A stretch of DNA of 64,000 nt, taken from NCBI GenBank assembly GCA_947494565.1, contig CANLVG010000006.1:331980-395979 (forward strand). The letters run 5' to 3'. This DNA is from an uncultured Flavobacteriaceae bacterium (GTDB lineage Bacteria > Bacteroidota > Bacteroidia > Flavobacteriales > Flavobacteriaceae). Each line of letters starts with the position of its first letter. Position 1 is the first letter of the stretch. A program made the translations under genes and the position numbers. Of the stretch, positions 17,397 to 26,251 are shown piece after piece. The notes under the pieces are model-generated. The model saw only the letters and a list, made by a program, of their open reading frames with translations. It searched no databases and was not told where the DNA came from.

Positions 17397-18218
17397 ATGA
17401 GTACAGCAAGTATGACAAAACCAATCACCGAAAACGGAATTCTATTTCCGTCGAAAGTGATGTTGGACCTATCGAAACTGAAGAAGGTATATTCCACACC
17501 AAAAGGTGATTATGTGGTATTGGAAGATTTGAACCTGCAAATAATGAAGGAAGAGTTCGTTACTATTATCGGGCACTCCGGTTGCGGAAAAACGACCATG
17601 TTATCAATGATTGCAGGCCTAAACCCAATTTCAGGAGGAAACATTGCCGTTTTGGGGAACCCTGTAAAAGGCCCTGGACCCGATCGCGGAGTGATTTTTC
17701 AATCGCCAAGTCTCATGCCCTGGATGACCGCTTTGGAAAATGTGTTGTTGGGAGTCAATCAAGTCTTTCCCCATGCTACAAAGGCACAACGAAAGGACAT
17801 CGCCAAATACTATTTACACAAAGTAGGACTTGATGGCGCTTTCGATAAAAAGGCCATCGAATTATCGCAAGGCATGCAACAACGAGTTGGTATTGCCAGG
17901 GCTTTTGCTATAAAGCCCAAAGTGCTCTTACTCGATGAACCTTTCGGCATGCTCGATTCCTTGACCCGTGGAGAACTGCAAGACATTCTAATAGAAATCT
18001 GGAACAAAGAAAAAATTACCGCCGTAATGATTACACATGATGTTGATGAAGCCATTTTTCTGGCCGATAGGGTGGTTATGATGACCAGTGGTCCAAGGGC
18101 TAAAATTGGAGATATACTGGATATTGAATTCGAACGTCCCCGTACTAGAAAATCCGTATTGGAGCATGATGATTATTACACCTATCGCAAACATTTGATA
18201 GACTTTTTAGAGCACTGA
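17397..18218 (+). CDS. Nitrate ABC importer ATPase (second)
   Basis: The 273-residue ABC ATPase starts 12 bp after the previous stop. Walker A is GHSGCGKTT, signature LSQGMQQR, Walker [13 protein letters not shown] and switch His in ITHDVDEA, all intact. Signature LSQGMQQR is typical of NrtD/CmpD. It forms the heterodimer with the preceding ATPase. Neither carries the extra binding-protein domain found on cyanobacterial NrtC. Confidence 0.87.
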   Translation: MSTASMTKPITENGILFPSKVMLDLSKLKKVYSTPKGDYVVLEDLNLQIMKEEFVTIIGHSGCGKTTMLSMIAGLNPISGGNIAVLGNPVKGPGPDRGVIFQSPSLMPWMTALENVLLGVNQVFPHATKAQRKDIAKYYLHKVGLDGAFDKKAIELSQGMQQRVGIARAFAIKPKVLLLDEPFGMLDSLTRGELQDILIEIWNKEKITAVMITHDVDEAIFLADRVVMMTSGPRAKIGDILDIEFERPRTRKSVLEHDDYYTYRKHLIDFLEH

Positions 18219-18329
18219 TAACCAAAATTAAATCACACGTATGAACTGAGCTTACTAAGCGTTATTGCCTTTCGATTGCTATAGTGGCGAATGACATACG
18301 ACCTTTAAGAATCCATTAAAAATACACAG

Positions 18330-19622
18330 ATGAAAAAACAACAACTCGTAGTTGTCCTAGCCTTGCTATGCACTACATTTACCTTTGCACAATTTACTTT
18401 AGATGGTCAGTTTAAGCCGAGAACAGAGTACCGCAATGGCTTTGGAAGCATTATTCCCGATGCTGCGGATCCGGGTTACGCGATTTCGACCAGAATACGT
18501 CTTAATGCGGGGTATACCTTTGATTCCTATCAATTCTATGTTAGCCTACAGGATGTAATGGTTTGGGGGGAAAATCGACAAATATTGCCCGATGATCAAA
18601 ACGATTCTTTTGCGGTCTTCGAGGCTTGGGCAAATATCCACCTTGGAAAGGGGTGGTCTACAAAACTAGGGCGCCAAGTACTCTCCTATGATGACCAACG
18701 CATTTTTGGCGGACTCGATTGGGCACAACAAGCACGTAATCATGATGCGGGGCTTCTAAAATACAAGAGCGAGAAGTTCATGCTCGATATCGGTCTCGCC
18801 TTTAGTCAGGATTTTGATAATCCCACAGGATTTCAGTCCGTTGGAACGGCCTATAACACAGCAGGTTTCTTTACCTATAAGACCATGCAGTATGCCTATT
18901 TGAAACAACAATGGACGAATCTTTCAGGAAGTTTATTGCTTTTGAACAATGGCTTCCAGAATTTTACGGGAGAAGCGGATGCCCGTGTAGCTGATGGTAC
19001 CAGTAATCTTCAGACCCTAGGAACCCATTTGAACTATAAAAAAGGAAGCTTCGGGGCGGCGCTCAACGCCTTTATTCAAACAGGCGAACGACAGGGGCAA
19101 GTCGATGTCAAAGGTGCTTATTTACTGGGATTGGACTTGAGTTATAAGGCGACCTCAAAGGTAGGTCTAGGCATAGGGGTCGAGGTCATCAGCGGAAATG
19201 ATGGAGAAGCGGGCGAAACGGGAGCCTTCTTTCCCTTATATGGCACCAATCATAAGTTCAACGGGTTTATGGATTATTTCTATGTTGGAAATCATGCCAA
19301 TTCCATTGGATTGTTCGACATACACGCAAGTGCCAAGTTTACCCTTGGTAAGACCTCAAGTTTATTGGTAAAGGTATTGAACTTCAGCGGAGAGCAAGAA
19401 TTAGCGAGTGGAGAAAAGTCATTGGGCACAGAGGTAGACCTGGTATTCGCCAAGAAATTCAAAGGTTACGGGTTAGCGATCGGCTATTCCCAAATGTTCG
19501 CGAACGACGGTATGTATGAGTTGAAAGGAGTTTCCGAAGATTTGGCCGCCGGTACGCAAAACTGGGCTTGGGTGCAACTCACCATGAAACCAAAATTCCT
19601 GAACACGGCCAAGAAAGACTAG
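18330..19622 (+). CDS. Outer-membrane porin-like protein (alginate-export family fold)
   Basis: The 430-residue protein has a signal peptide (ends TFTFAQ) and a predicted beta-barrel. Conserved features of the alginate_exp family are visible early: GQFKPRTEYRNGFG, TRIRLNAGYTF and WSTKLGRQVLSYDDQRIFGGLDWAQQARNHDA. Placement as the last gene of the importer operon, 112 bp after the second ATPase and followed by a terminator, suggests an outer-membrane path for nitrate or nitrite rather than alginate. Similar porins accompany nitrate genes in related bacteria. Confidence 0.75.
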   Translation: MKKQQLVVVLALLCTTFTFAQFTLDGQFKPRTEYRNGFGSIIPDAADPGYAISTRIRLNAGYTFDSYQFYVSLQDVMVWGENRQILPDDQNDSFAVFEAWANIHLGKGWSTKLGRQVLSYDDQRIFGGLDWAQQARNHDAGLLKYKSEKFMLDIGLAFSQDFDNPTGFQSVGTAYNTAGFFTYKTMQYAYLKQQWTNLSGSLLLLNNGFQNFTGEADARVADGTSNLQTLGTHLNYKKGSFGAALNAFIQTGERQGQVDVKGAYLLGLDLSYKATSKVGLGIGVEVISGNDGEAGETGAFFPLYGTNHKFNGFMDYFYVGNHANSIGLFDIHASAKFTLGKTSSLLVKVLNFSGEQELASGEKSLGTEVDLVFAKKFKGYGLAIGYSQMFANDGMYELKGVSEDLAAGTQNWAWVQLTMKPKFLNTAKKD

Positions 19623-19643
19623 TCCGTAAAGATGCTTCGATAG

Positions 19644-19679
19644 GCTATCATGACCCTCTGGGGTTGTGGTAGCTTTTTT
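19644..19679 (+). terminator. Intrinsic terminator after the importer operon
   Basis: GCTATCATGACCC (19644-19656) pairs along its full length, with some G-T pairs, with GGGTTGTGGTAGC (19661-19673) around a TCTG loop, followed by six T. It closes the nrt/porin unit. Confidence 0.85.
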
Positions 19680-19689
19680 GTTCGTACGA

Positions 19690-19860
19690 TCATCCTGAGT
19701 ACTTGACTTCGATTTGTACAGGCTCCTTTGAAGTGTATTGAAACACTTTTACGCTGCGCCATCCTCAGTGGAGTCGAAGGATTAGGAATACAAAGGGGCT
19801 TTGATTATGCTCAGACTGACATTTGAATAACATCATACATTCCACGTCGAGCACCCAACA
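19690..19860. repeat. Dispersed intergenic repeat remnant
   Basis: The stretch contains TCATCCTGAGTACTTGAC, CATCCTCAGTGGAGTCGAAGG and CTCAGACTGACA. These are variants of the CCTTCGACTCCGCTCAG-type repeat that is common between genes in this group and also occurs as an inverted pair at 24274-24324. No gene is seen. Confidence 0.5.
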
Positions 19861-19875
19861 AAAATGCTATATTTG

Positions 19876-19892
19876 TACGTATAACTACTTAT
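19876..19892 (+). promoter_or_regulatory. NarL-type half-sites before the regulator gene
   Basis: TACGTAT (19876-19882) is followed exactly 10 bp later by TACTTAT (19886-19892), which fits the classical NarL heptamer TACYYMT completely. They lie only 15-31 bp before the TTG start of the regulator, consistent with autoregulation. Confidence 0.6.
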
Positions 19893-19906
19893 AGTATTAT
19901 CGTATT

Positions 19907-20575
19907 TTGAATCAAACTACCATAGTTTTAGTTGACGACCATGTACTAGTGCGCGATGGTATTCGTGCCCTTTTAGAAAGCGAAGAAGATTTGGTTGTTA
20001 TTGGGGAAGGCGCTGATGGTACTGAAGCAATAGCGCTTGTAGAAGCCAAAAAACCGGATATACTGATTATCGATATTCGAATGCCTAAGATGACGGGTAT
20101 CGAAGCGGTGGAAAAATTAAGTGCTGCAAATGCAGAAGTCAAATGCATTATTCTCTCTATGCACGATTCTGAGGAGTATATTTTGCAATCCGTGGCGGCA
20201 GGTGCCAAGGGTTATTTGCTCAAGGATACCGGTAAAGTAGAGTTCATTAAGGCCATTCATACGGTACAGGAAGGTGGAAAGTACTATAGCGGGGATATTT
20301 CGAATGTTTTGGTCAACAATTTGCTGAATCCAAAAGCAAAGAGTAATGAGAGTCACGACAAAAACATACGTACGAACAATCCCTTTGATTTGACCAATAA
20401 GGAAATTCAGGTCTTAGAGTTGGTCTTATCAGGATTGACAAATAAACAAATTGCCGAAAAGCTACAAAATAGCAAACGTACTGTAGAAACACACCGTTTT
20501 AATCTCATGCGCAAGATGGCGGTCAAAAACTTAATGGACCTCTCAAAAAAAGCACAAGAATTCAATTTGGTCTAA
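19907..20575 (+). CDS. NarL/LuxR-family response regulator of the nitrate cluster
   Basis: The 222-residue protein starts at TTG (no ATG is available near the receiver start). It has a receiver (phosphoacceptor Asp56 in LIIDIRMPKMTG, switch Ser in LSMHDSEE, Lys in LLKDTG) and a LuxR-type helix-turn-helix (LTNKEIQVLELVLSGLTNKQ through KRTVETHRFNLMRKM). No kinase is adjacent. The HisKA_3 kinase at 7392 is the expected partner, as this kinase class pairs with NarL-type regulators. It probably binds the TACGTAT palindromes ahead of nirB/cobA, nrtA, itself and the nitrate reductase. Confidence 0.88.
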   Translation: MNQTTIVLVDDHVLVRDGIRALLESEEDLVVIGEGADGTEAIALVEAKKPDILIIDIRMPKMTGIEAVEKLSAANAEVKCIILSMHDSEEYILQSVAAGAKGYLLKDTGKVEFIKAIHTVQEGGKYYSGDISNVLVNNLLNPKAKSNESHDKNIRTNNPFDLTNKEIQVLELVLSGLTNKQIAEKLQNSKRTVETHRFNLMRKMAVKNLMDLSKKAQEFNLV

Positions 20576-20663
20576 GGCCGATTTATATTTTGATAATAGT
20601 AATTTCATTCCCTTTTTTTAGCAATACCCTGAAAATACCCGCTAACTATTACCATATTATTAC

Positions 20664-20680
20664 TACGTATTAGTACGTAT
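20664..20680 (+). promoter_or_regulatory. NarL-type operator upstream of nitrate reductase
   Basis: TACGTAT-TA-GTACGTA (20664-20679) is a 7-2-7 palindrome with one mismatch, and a further TACGTAT is in phase at 20674-20680. The 15-base string from 20666 to 20680 also occurs before nrtA (13910-13924), and in both places it is followed by a T run. Confidence 0.75.
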
Positions 20681-20730
20681 TTTTCTAATTTGCTTGTTCA
20701 AATATGATGCTGTCATAGATAGATTGCGCA

Positions 20731-23700
20731 ATGCAGAAAAAGAAAACAGAAAAGACGATTTGTTCCTATTGTGGTGTGGGTTGCGGTATTGAAGTTACTG
20801 TAGATACCAGGGGTACGATTACGGTAGAAGGTGATGAAGACTACCCTGTAAATAAAGGTATGCTCTGCTCTAAAGGGCGCAATCTAAATTATGTAGCCCA
20901 AGATACTAGCGACCGTATTTTGCACCCTGAAATGCGTTGGAGCAGAAACCACCCCTTGCAAAAAGTCTCTTGGGATACGGCTTTTGAACGCGCCGCCGCG
21001 GTTTTTAAAAGTATCATTGCCAAACATGGTCCCAATAGTGTGGGCTTTTATGTGTCCGGTCAATGCTTGACCGAGGAGTATTACCTTGCCAACAAGATCG
21101 CCAAAGGCTTTATCGGGACGAATAATATCGATACCAACTCTCGTTTGTGTATGAGTTCTGCGGTGGTCGGCTATAAAAAAACGGTAGGTGAAGATTCCGT
21201 GCCCATTGCTTATGCGGATATAGAACTTGCCGATACTTTTTTGATTGCCGGTGCGAATCCCGCTTGGTGCCATCCGATTTTGTATCGTCGTTTAGAGCAA
21301 CGGAAGGCAGATAACTCCGAAGTCAAAGTCATTGTTGTTGACCCTAGAAAAACACAAACAGCCGCCGCAGCTGATTTGCATTTGCAGATTCTTCCCGGTA
21401 CCGATGTTGTTTTATTCAATGCGATTGCCCGTTGGTTGATAGACAAACGAAAAATCGATAAGAATTTTATAAAGAAGCACACGGTCAATTTTGAGGCCGT
21501 CAAAGAAATGGCCTTTTCCCTTTCCATTAGACAAGCGGCAGATAAGTGTGGTATTCCAGCCTCTGAAATCCGCAAAGCGGCGCAGTACATTGCAGAATCG
21601 AGCAAATTTTTAAGCATGTGGACGATGGGACTCAATCAAAGTGTGATTGGGGTGGCTAAGAACGTGTCCCTTCTCAATATTTCCCTTTTAACGGGTCAAA
21701 TTGGCAAACCCGGTTGCGGTCCATTTTCACTCACAGGACAACCCAACGCGATGGGCGGTCGTGAAGTAGGAGGGATGGCAAACCTTTTGGCCGCTCATAA
21801 AGATTTAGGAAATCCGATCCATAGAAAAGAGGTCCATGATTTTTGGGGAGGAAAGGAAATCCAAGGTGAACCCGGCTATACGGCCACCGAAATGTTCGAT
21901 GCTTTGGAAAAAGGGAAACTAAAAGCTATTTGGATTATCTGTACGAACCCGGTCGTAAGTATGCCCAACGCACACAAAGTAGAACGTGCATTGAAAAATG
22001 CAGCTTTTGTGGTAGTTCAGGATATTTCCCATGATTCTGAAACTACCAAGTTCGCAGATCTGCTCCTACCTGCAGCAGGTTGGTTAGAGAAGGAGGGAAC
22101 GATGACCAATTCTGAGCGTCGTATCAGCTATTTGCCCAAAGTAATCGACCCACCTGCGGAAGCTTTGCCCGATGTGGAAATCTTGTGGCGCTTTGCACAA
22201 GCGATGGGTTTTAAAGGTTTTGATTACTCCACTGCCAGCGAAGTCTATGACGAGCATTGTCTGTTGACCAAAGGCACCAATATCGATATTTCCGGACTCA
22301 ATTATGACCGACTAAAAAACGAAGGAAGTTTTCAATGGCCGGTTCCCCATCCTACGCATCCGGGTACCCCGAGACTTTTCAAGGACAATATCTTCTATAC
22401 GCATGATACGAAGGCACATTTTAATACACCAGCTACGCTTTACAATTCATCCGAAGCAACTGATATTGATTTCCCTTTAATCTTAAATACAGGTCGTATT
22501 CGGGACCAATGGCACACCCGAACCAAAACAGGAAAAGTCAAGCGTTTGCTCACTCATATTCCGCAACCTTATCTTGAGATGAACAAGGTTGATGCGTATC
22601 TACGAAAACTGAAAGATGGTGATATCGCCGTTATCAAAAGCCGTAGGGGAGCAGTGCAAGTAAAGGTAAAAGTGACTGGCGATAGTAGGGATGGTGTCGT
22701 TTTTCTTCCGATGCATTGGGGCAAAGTATTGAATAATGATTTTGGTCGCGCCAATAATATTACGAATGATATTGTCGACCCGGTTTCCAAAGAACCTGAT
22801 TTTAAATACTGTGCGGTTCAAGTGGAGAAATTTGTAAAGCAAGAGCAGAAAATAGTCGTCATCGGTGCTGGGGCTGCTGCCTATCGCTTTATACAATCGT
22901 ATCGCGAGAAAAATCAAAAAGATGTTTTGAATGTGTTTTCCAAAGAAAAGGACCCCTTTTACAATCGGGTTTTGCTTCCAGAATATGTGAGTGATGAATT
23001 GTCTTGGGAATCCCTAGAAAAACTAAAGCAGGGCGAACTGGAAAAGTTGAATGTAAACCTACATCCCGGAATCGGAATAACAAACATCGATGAAACTGCC
23101 CAAAAGGTTATGGATACTGATGGAAACGAACATTCATACGACCTGCTAGTGATGGCGACAGGAAGTCGCGCCTTTGTACCCAGCGAAGTAAAAATGGACG
23201 TTCCGGGTCGGTTTACGATGCGTGAACGTGGTGATGCCGACAAGCTGAAAAGATACCTGAAAGAAACCGGATTGGCGGCCGAAGAACAGCATGTGGTCAT
23301 CGTAGGAGGGGGATTACTTGGATTAGAACTCGCCGCGGCCTTAAAGAAAATACACGTCAATATCAGCATTGTACAACGCGCCCCCCGATTGATGGAGCGA
23401 CAGCTCGATAATGTAGCGAGTCGCCTATTGGCCGAGGATGTTGTCGAGCGAGGAATCAACATCTATTTTGATAATGAAGTGAGCACCGTTTTTGAGGAAA
23501 AGGAAAGTACGGACTCCCTCTTGGTGAATCTCAAAACAGGTCGAACGATACAGTGCAATGCTATCGTCTATGCAATTGGCACACGACCGAATATTGAACT
23601 GGCGAAACAATCGAATCTCGAAACCCGACGTGGGGTAGTCGTCAATTCGTATTTGCAAACAAGCAATCCTTCGATATTTGCCTTGGGTGAAATTGCGGAG

Positions 23701-24261
23701 TTTGAAAACGCGCTATTCGGAATCACATCCGCCGCGGAGCAACAAGCTGACATTGCGGCCAACTATATTCTCGGGGATTTTAGCAGTATCTATACCGGTT
23801 CCGTATTAATGAATATTCTAAAGTTCGAGAATCTTGATTTGTGCAGTATCGGTATGGTGAACGCACCAAAAGAGGATAGTGCCTATGAGGAAATAATTTT
23901 GATGGATGCCAGTAAACGCTTCTATAAAAAATGTATCGTTAAAGATGATATGTTAAAGGGAGCTATTCTGATGGGGGATAAAAACGAATTTGCAGAGTTC
24001 AAGCGCTTGATTGAAGAAGAAATCGAACTCTCTGAAAAACGGAATGAACTCCTGCGTGGAGCGTCAAATACGATGCCACTAAAAGGAAAATTGATTTGTT
24101 CGTGTAGTCAGGTTGGGGAAGGTAATATATGGGATGCTATTGCCGGTGGCTGTGATACTTTTAATAGACTATGTTCTGAAACCGGGGCCGGTTTGGGCTG
24201 TGGTAGCTGTAAGCCAGAAGTAAAAGCTTTGTTGGATGGTCAGCTCGCAATTTTACAATAG
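20731..24261 (+). CDS. Assimilatory nitrate reductase fused to an FAD/NAD reductase
   Basis: The 1176-residue fusion has three parts. Residues 1 to about 700 are a molybdopterin oxidoreductase with the [4Fe-4S] motif CSYCGVGC...LCSKGR and the molybdenum-ligand region SRLCMSSAVVGYK typical of Nas/Nap enzymes. From about 708 (KIVVIGAGAAAYRF) to about 1010 comes a pyridine-nucleotide flavin reductase with a second GGGLLGLELAAAL. A BFD-like [2Fe-2S] domain closes it (ICSCSQVGEG near 1122, LGCGSCKP). It would reduce nitrate to nitrite in the cytoplasm with electrons delivered by its own reductase; in Bacillus the same parts are separate NasC and NasB chains. No signal peptide is present. The next gene encodes a rubredoxin-bearing partner. 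Confidence 0.9.
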   Translation: MQKKKTEKTICSYCGVGCGIEVTVDTRGTITVEGDEDYPVNKGMLCSKGRNLNYVAQDTSDRILHPEMRWSRNHPLQKVSWDTAFERAAAVFKSIIAKHGPNSVGFYVSGQCLTEEYYLANKIAKGFIGTNNIDTNSRLCMSSAVVGYKKTVGEDSVPIAYADIELADTFLIAGANPAWCHPILYRRLEQRKADNSEVKVIVVDPRKTQTAAAADLHLQILPGTDVVLFNAIARWLIDKRKIDKNFIKKHTVNFEAVKEMAFSLSIRQAADKCGIPASEIRKAAQYIAESSKFLSMWTMGLNQSVIGVAKNVSLLNISLLTGQIGKPGCGPFSLTGQPNAMGGREVGGMANLLAAHKDLGNPIHRKEVHDFWGGKEIQGEPGYTATEMFDALEKGKLKAIWIICTNPVVSMPNAHKVERALKNAAFVVVQDISHDSETTKFADLLLPAAGWLEKEGTMTNSERRISYLPKVIDPPAEALPDVEILWRFAQAMGFKGFDYSTASEVYDEHCLLTKGTNIDISGLNYDRLKNEGSFQWPVPHPTHPGTPRLFKDNIFYTHDTKAHFNTPATLYNSSEATDIDFPLILNTGRIRDQWHTRTKTGKVKRLLTHIPQPYLEMNKVDAYLRKLKDGDIAVIKSRRGAVQVKVKVTGDSRDGVVFLPMHWGKVLNNDFGRANNITNDIVDPVSKEPDFKYCAVQVEKFVKQEQKIVVIGAGAAAYRFIQSYREKNQKDVLNVFSKEKDPFYNRVLLPEYVSDELSWESLEKLKQGELEKLNVNLHPGIGITNIDETAQKVMDTDGNEHSYDLLVMATGSRAFVPSEVKMDVPGRFTMRERGDADKLKRYLKETGLAAEEQHVVIVGGGLLGLELAAALKKIHVNISIVQRAPRLMERQLDNVASRLLAEDVVERGINIYFDNEVSTVFEEKESTDSLLVNLKTGRTIQCNAIVYAIGTRPNIELAKQSNLETRRGVVVNSYLQTSNPSIFALGEIAEFENALFGITSAAEQQADIAANYILGDFSSIYTGSVLMNILKFENLDLCSIGMVNAPKEDSAYEEIILMDASKRFYKKCIVKDDMLKGAILMGDKNEFAEFKRLIEEEIELSEKRNELLRGASNTMPLKGKLICSCSQVGEGNIWDAIAGGCDTFNRLCSETGAGLGCGSCKPEVKALLDGQLAILQ

Positions 24262-24273
24262 CAGAGGGTCAAA

Positions 24274-24324
24274 TTGAGCGGAGTAGAAATGTTTAGATGG
24301 ACGTAGCCCTTCGACTCCGCTCAG
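24274..24324. repeat. Inverted pair of dispersed repeat
   Basis: TTGAGCGGAGTAGAA (24274-24288) and TTCGACTCCGCTCAG (24310-24324) are complementary at 13 of 15 positions and can form a hairpin between the nitrate reductase and the rubredoxin gene. It belongs to the CCTTCGACTCCGCTCAG family seen also near 19770. There is no T run, so terminator activity is doubtful. Confidence 0.6.
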
Positions 24325-24350
24325 CATGACTTTAGTTTAATGATAAAACT

Positions 24351-25793
24351 ATGAATGACGATTTGCACCGCATATTGATACGTGGGGGAGTGACCTCACC
24401 GGGAGAATTGAAAGATATCATTTTCATGCTAGAGACTGCTGGTTTGAAGGAAGTCCATTTTGGGTCACGCCAAGATTTGCTTTTTCCGATGAAGGCGGCC
24501 GACGAAGTACAGTTAGAAAGTATCTCGCAATTCAATACCGAAATTGTTGGTGAACGCAAGTATCAGAATATTGTGTGCAGCTATGTTTCCGCAGATATTT
24601 TTGACATGACCTATTGGTTAAAAGGGTCTACTTATCTCTATATTTTAGAAGGTTTTGGCGATAACCCCAAGCTTAAAATCAACATCACTGACCCGAAACA
24701 AAGACTGGTACCCATTTTTAGTGGTGACTTGAATTTTGTTGCCTCTGAGAGCGAAGATTACTGGTATTTGAATGTCAAACTTCCCCATTGGCAGCGGTCG
24801 GCTACCTATCCCGTATTGATTTATACATGGGATATTGCCAAAATTTCCCAGGCTATTGAAACCATTTACGAGGATATTCAAGATGTAGAAGAGCTCTTTT
24901 TTGTACTCAGCAAAAAGTTGGATACGAATAACAAGGCCATTGAAAAAGAATTGAAAATCGAGTATACGACTTTTCCCTATTACGAAGGAATGAACCGTAT
25001 GGGGATTGACCAATATTGGCTGGGCTTGTATTGGCGAAACAACAAGTATGACCTCGCTTTTTTAAAGGAGTTTTGTGGTTTTTGTTTGGATAATAGTATT
25101 GGTAAACTATGTATTACTCCATGGAAATCCTTCATCGTAAAAGGTATAAAAAAAGACAGTCGCTTAGAATTAGAACGCTTTTTAGGACAATGGGGAATCA
25201 ATGTACGTCACTCCCAATTGGAAATGAATTGGCATGTGCCCGTAGATGATTCAGAAGCTTTGGAACTCAAGAAGTTCTTAGTCAGAAGTTTCGACCAAAA
25301 TGATATCAGCACCTATGGCCTAACTTTCGGAATTAGTAACGATGTCGGTAAACGTTCTCATTTTGCTTCGGTGATTATTGAGAAGAATGCTCTTCCTGCA
25401 ATTGTACAAGACTTTGAAGTACGACCAACCTATAATGTATTGCATTTCGAAAATTTTGACCCGAATACACAAAAATACCTGGCTTACGCGCAGGACGTAG
25501 ATAAGATAGAACTCCCAGGATTGTTAATGGAGCTCAGTAAAAAGTACTTTGTCGAATTGGGCAAATTGGCAACAAGAGAAGAACCCGTGAATGGCAACAG
25601 TGAAAAGCAAAAGCAGTTCGTCTATCAATGCCAATCTTGTTTTACCGTATACGACAAATTGTATGGCGATGCCAAAGCAGGAATATCGGCGGGGACTATT
25701 TTTAAAGATTTGAAGGAATCTTACCAATGCCCGGTTTGTGATTCCCCAAAGAAGAATTTTGAGAAAGTAGAGTTAGAAATCAATAGTTTCTAA
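24351..25793 (+). CDS. Sulfite-reductase-like protein with C-terminal rubredoxin
   Basis: The 480-residue protein begins like the ferredoxin-like half-domain of nitrite/sulfite reductases (RGGVTSPGELKDIIFMLETAG, FGSRQDLLFP) and repeats that pattern near LCITPWKSFIVKG. The siroheme-[4Fe-4S] Cys clusters are missing, so catalysis by siroheme is unlikely. The last 60 residues form a rubredoxin with two CxxC pairs (CQSC near 425 and CPVC near 460). It probably acts as an electron carrier for nitrate or nitrite reduction. It follows the nitrate reductase by 89 bp and ends the nitrate island. Confidence 0.75.
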   Translation: MNDDLHRILIRGGVTSPGELKDIIFMLETAGLKEVHFGSRQDLLFPMKAADEVQLESISQFNTEIVGERKYQNIVCSYVSADIFDMTYWLKGSTYLYILEGFGDNPKLKINITDPKQRLVPIFSGDLNFVASESEDYWYLNVKLPHWQRSATYPVLIYTWDIAKISQAIETIYEDIQDVEELFFVLSKKLDTNNKAIEKELKIEYTTFPYYEGMNRMGIDQYWLGLYWRNNKYDLAFLKEFCGFCLDNSIGKLCITPWKSFIVKGIKKDSRLELERFLGQWGINVRHSQLEMNWHVPVDDSEALELKKFLVRSFDQNDISTYGLTFGISNDVGKRSHFASVIIEKNALPAIVQDFEVRPTYNVLHFENFDPNTQKYLAYAQDVDKIELPGLLMELSKKYFVELGKLATREEPVNGNSEKQKQFVYQCQSCFTVYDKLYGDAKAGISAGTIFKDLKESYQCPVCDSPKKNFEKVELEINSF

Positions 25794-26251
25794 TTCAAGA
25801 AATTTTTGGCAATTTTGGTGTATTGATTGATTTTCCAATTCAGTAGTGTAAAGGAAGCGTAAAATTTGCCTTTATGAGTGCCATTTTGAACCAAGTTTGG
25901 AGTTAGGCAATCATGTAAAATAAGGTCTTTAAGTAATTATAATTAATATAGTATTAGTTCTGTCGTCCCGACTAACCGGAAGAGTGATTTGCGAAAGCAG
26001 GTCACTTTTTTGTTTTTAGAAGCTTTCAAAATTAAGGTAAGTCCACCGGTCATTGAATTGGGTGATGTGTATTGAAAATTGAAACCAAAACTCATTGAAG
26101 TAAGTAGAATCGCTTTAATGCTTTGATCGATACGGAGTTTGAGTAATGTCTTTCTATTATTCAACTGCAAGGATGACTGGGTCACTTGAGCACAGAAGGT
26201 TCAGGCTGTTAGAATTCAAAGCACATCATTAGCCTTTTTTGGTATTGATAT
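25794..26251. other. Spacer with repeat copy 3
   Basis: No credible gene. It carries a tRNA-3'-end-like repeat at 25967-26030 and, about 110 bp before it, a block similar to 6193-6225. Short leftward frames here are translations of the repeat. Confidence 0.45.
25967..26030. repeat. tRNA-3'-end/terminator repeat, copy 3 (diverged)
   Basis: CCCGACTAACCGGAAGAGTGATTTGCGAAAGCAGGTCACTTTTTTG is a diverged form of copies 1 and 2: same order of CCCGAC, hairpin arms around GAAA and T run. The preceding CTGTCGTCCCGAC resembles the T-arm/acceptor end of a tRNA, but no complete tRNA precedes it. Region 6318-26030, the nitrate island, is thus also bracketed by this family. Confidence 0.6.

Noticed and set aside
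19690..19860. Insertion sequence remnant
   Set aside because: Only short CCTTCGACTCCGCTCAG-type fragments are present; there is no transposase sequence or target duplication.
25943..26185. Leftward 80-codon frame
   Set aside because: The sequence (KKVTCFRKSLFRLVGT) is the reverse translation of the terminator repeat copy 3, not a gene.
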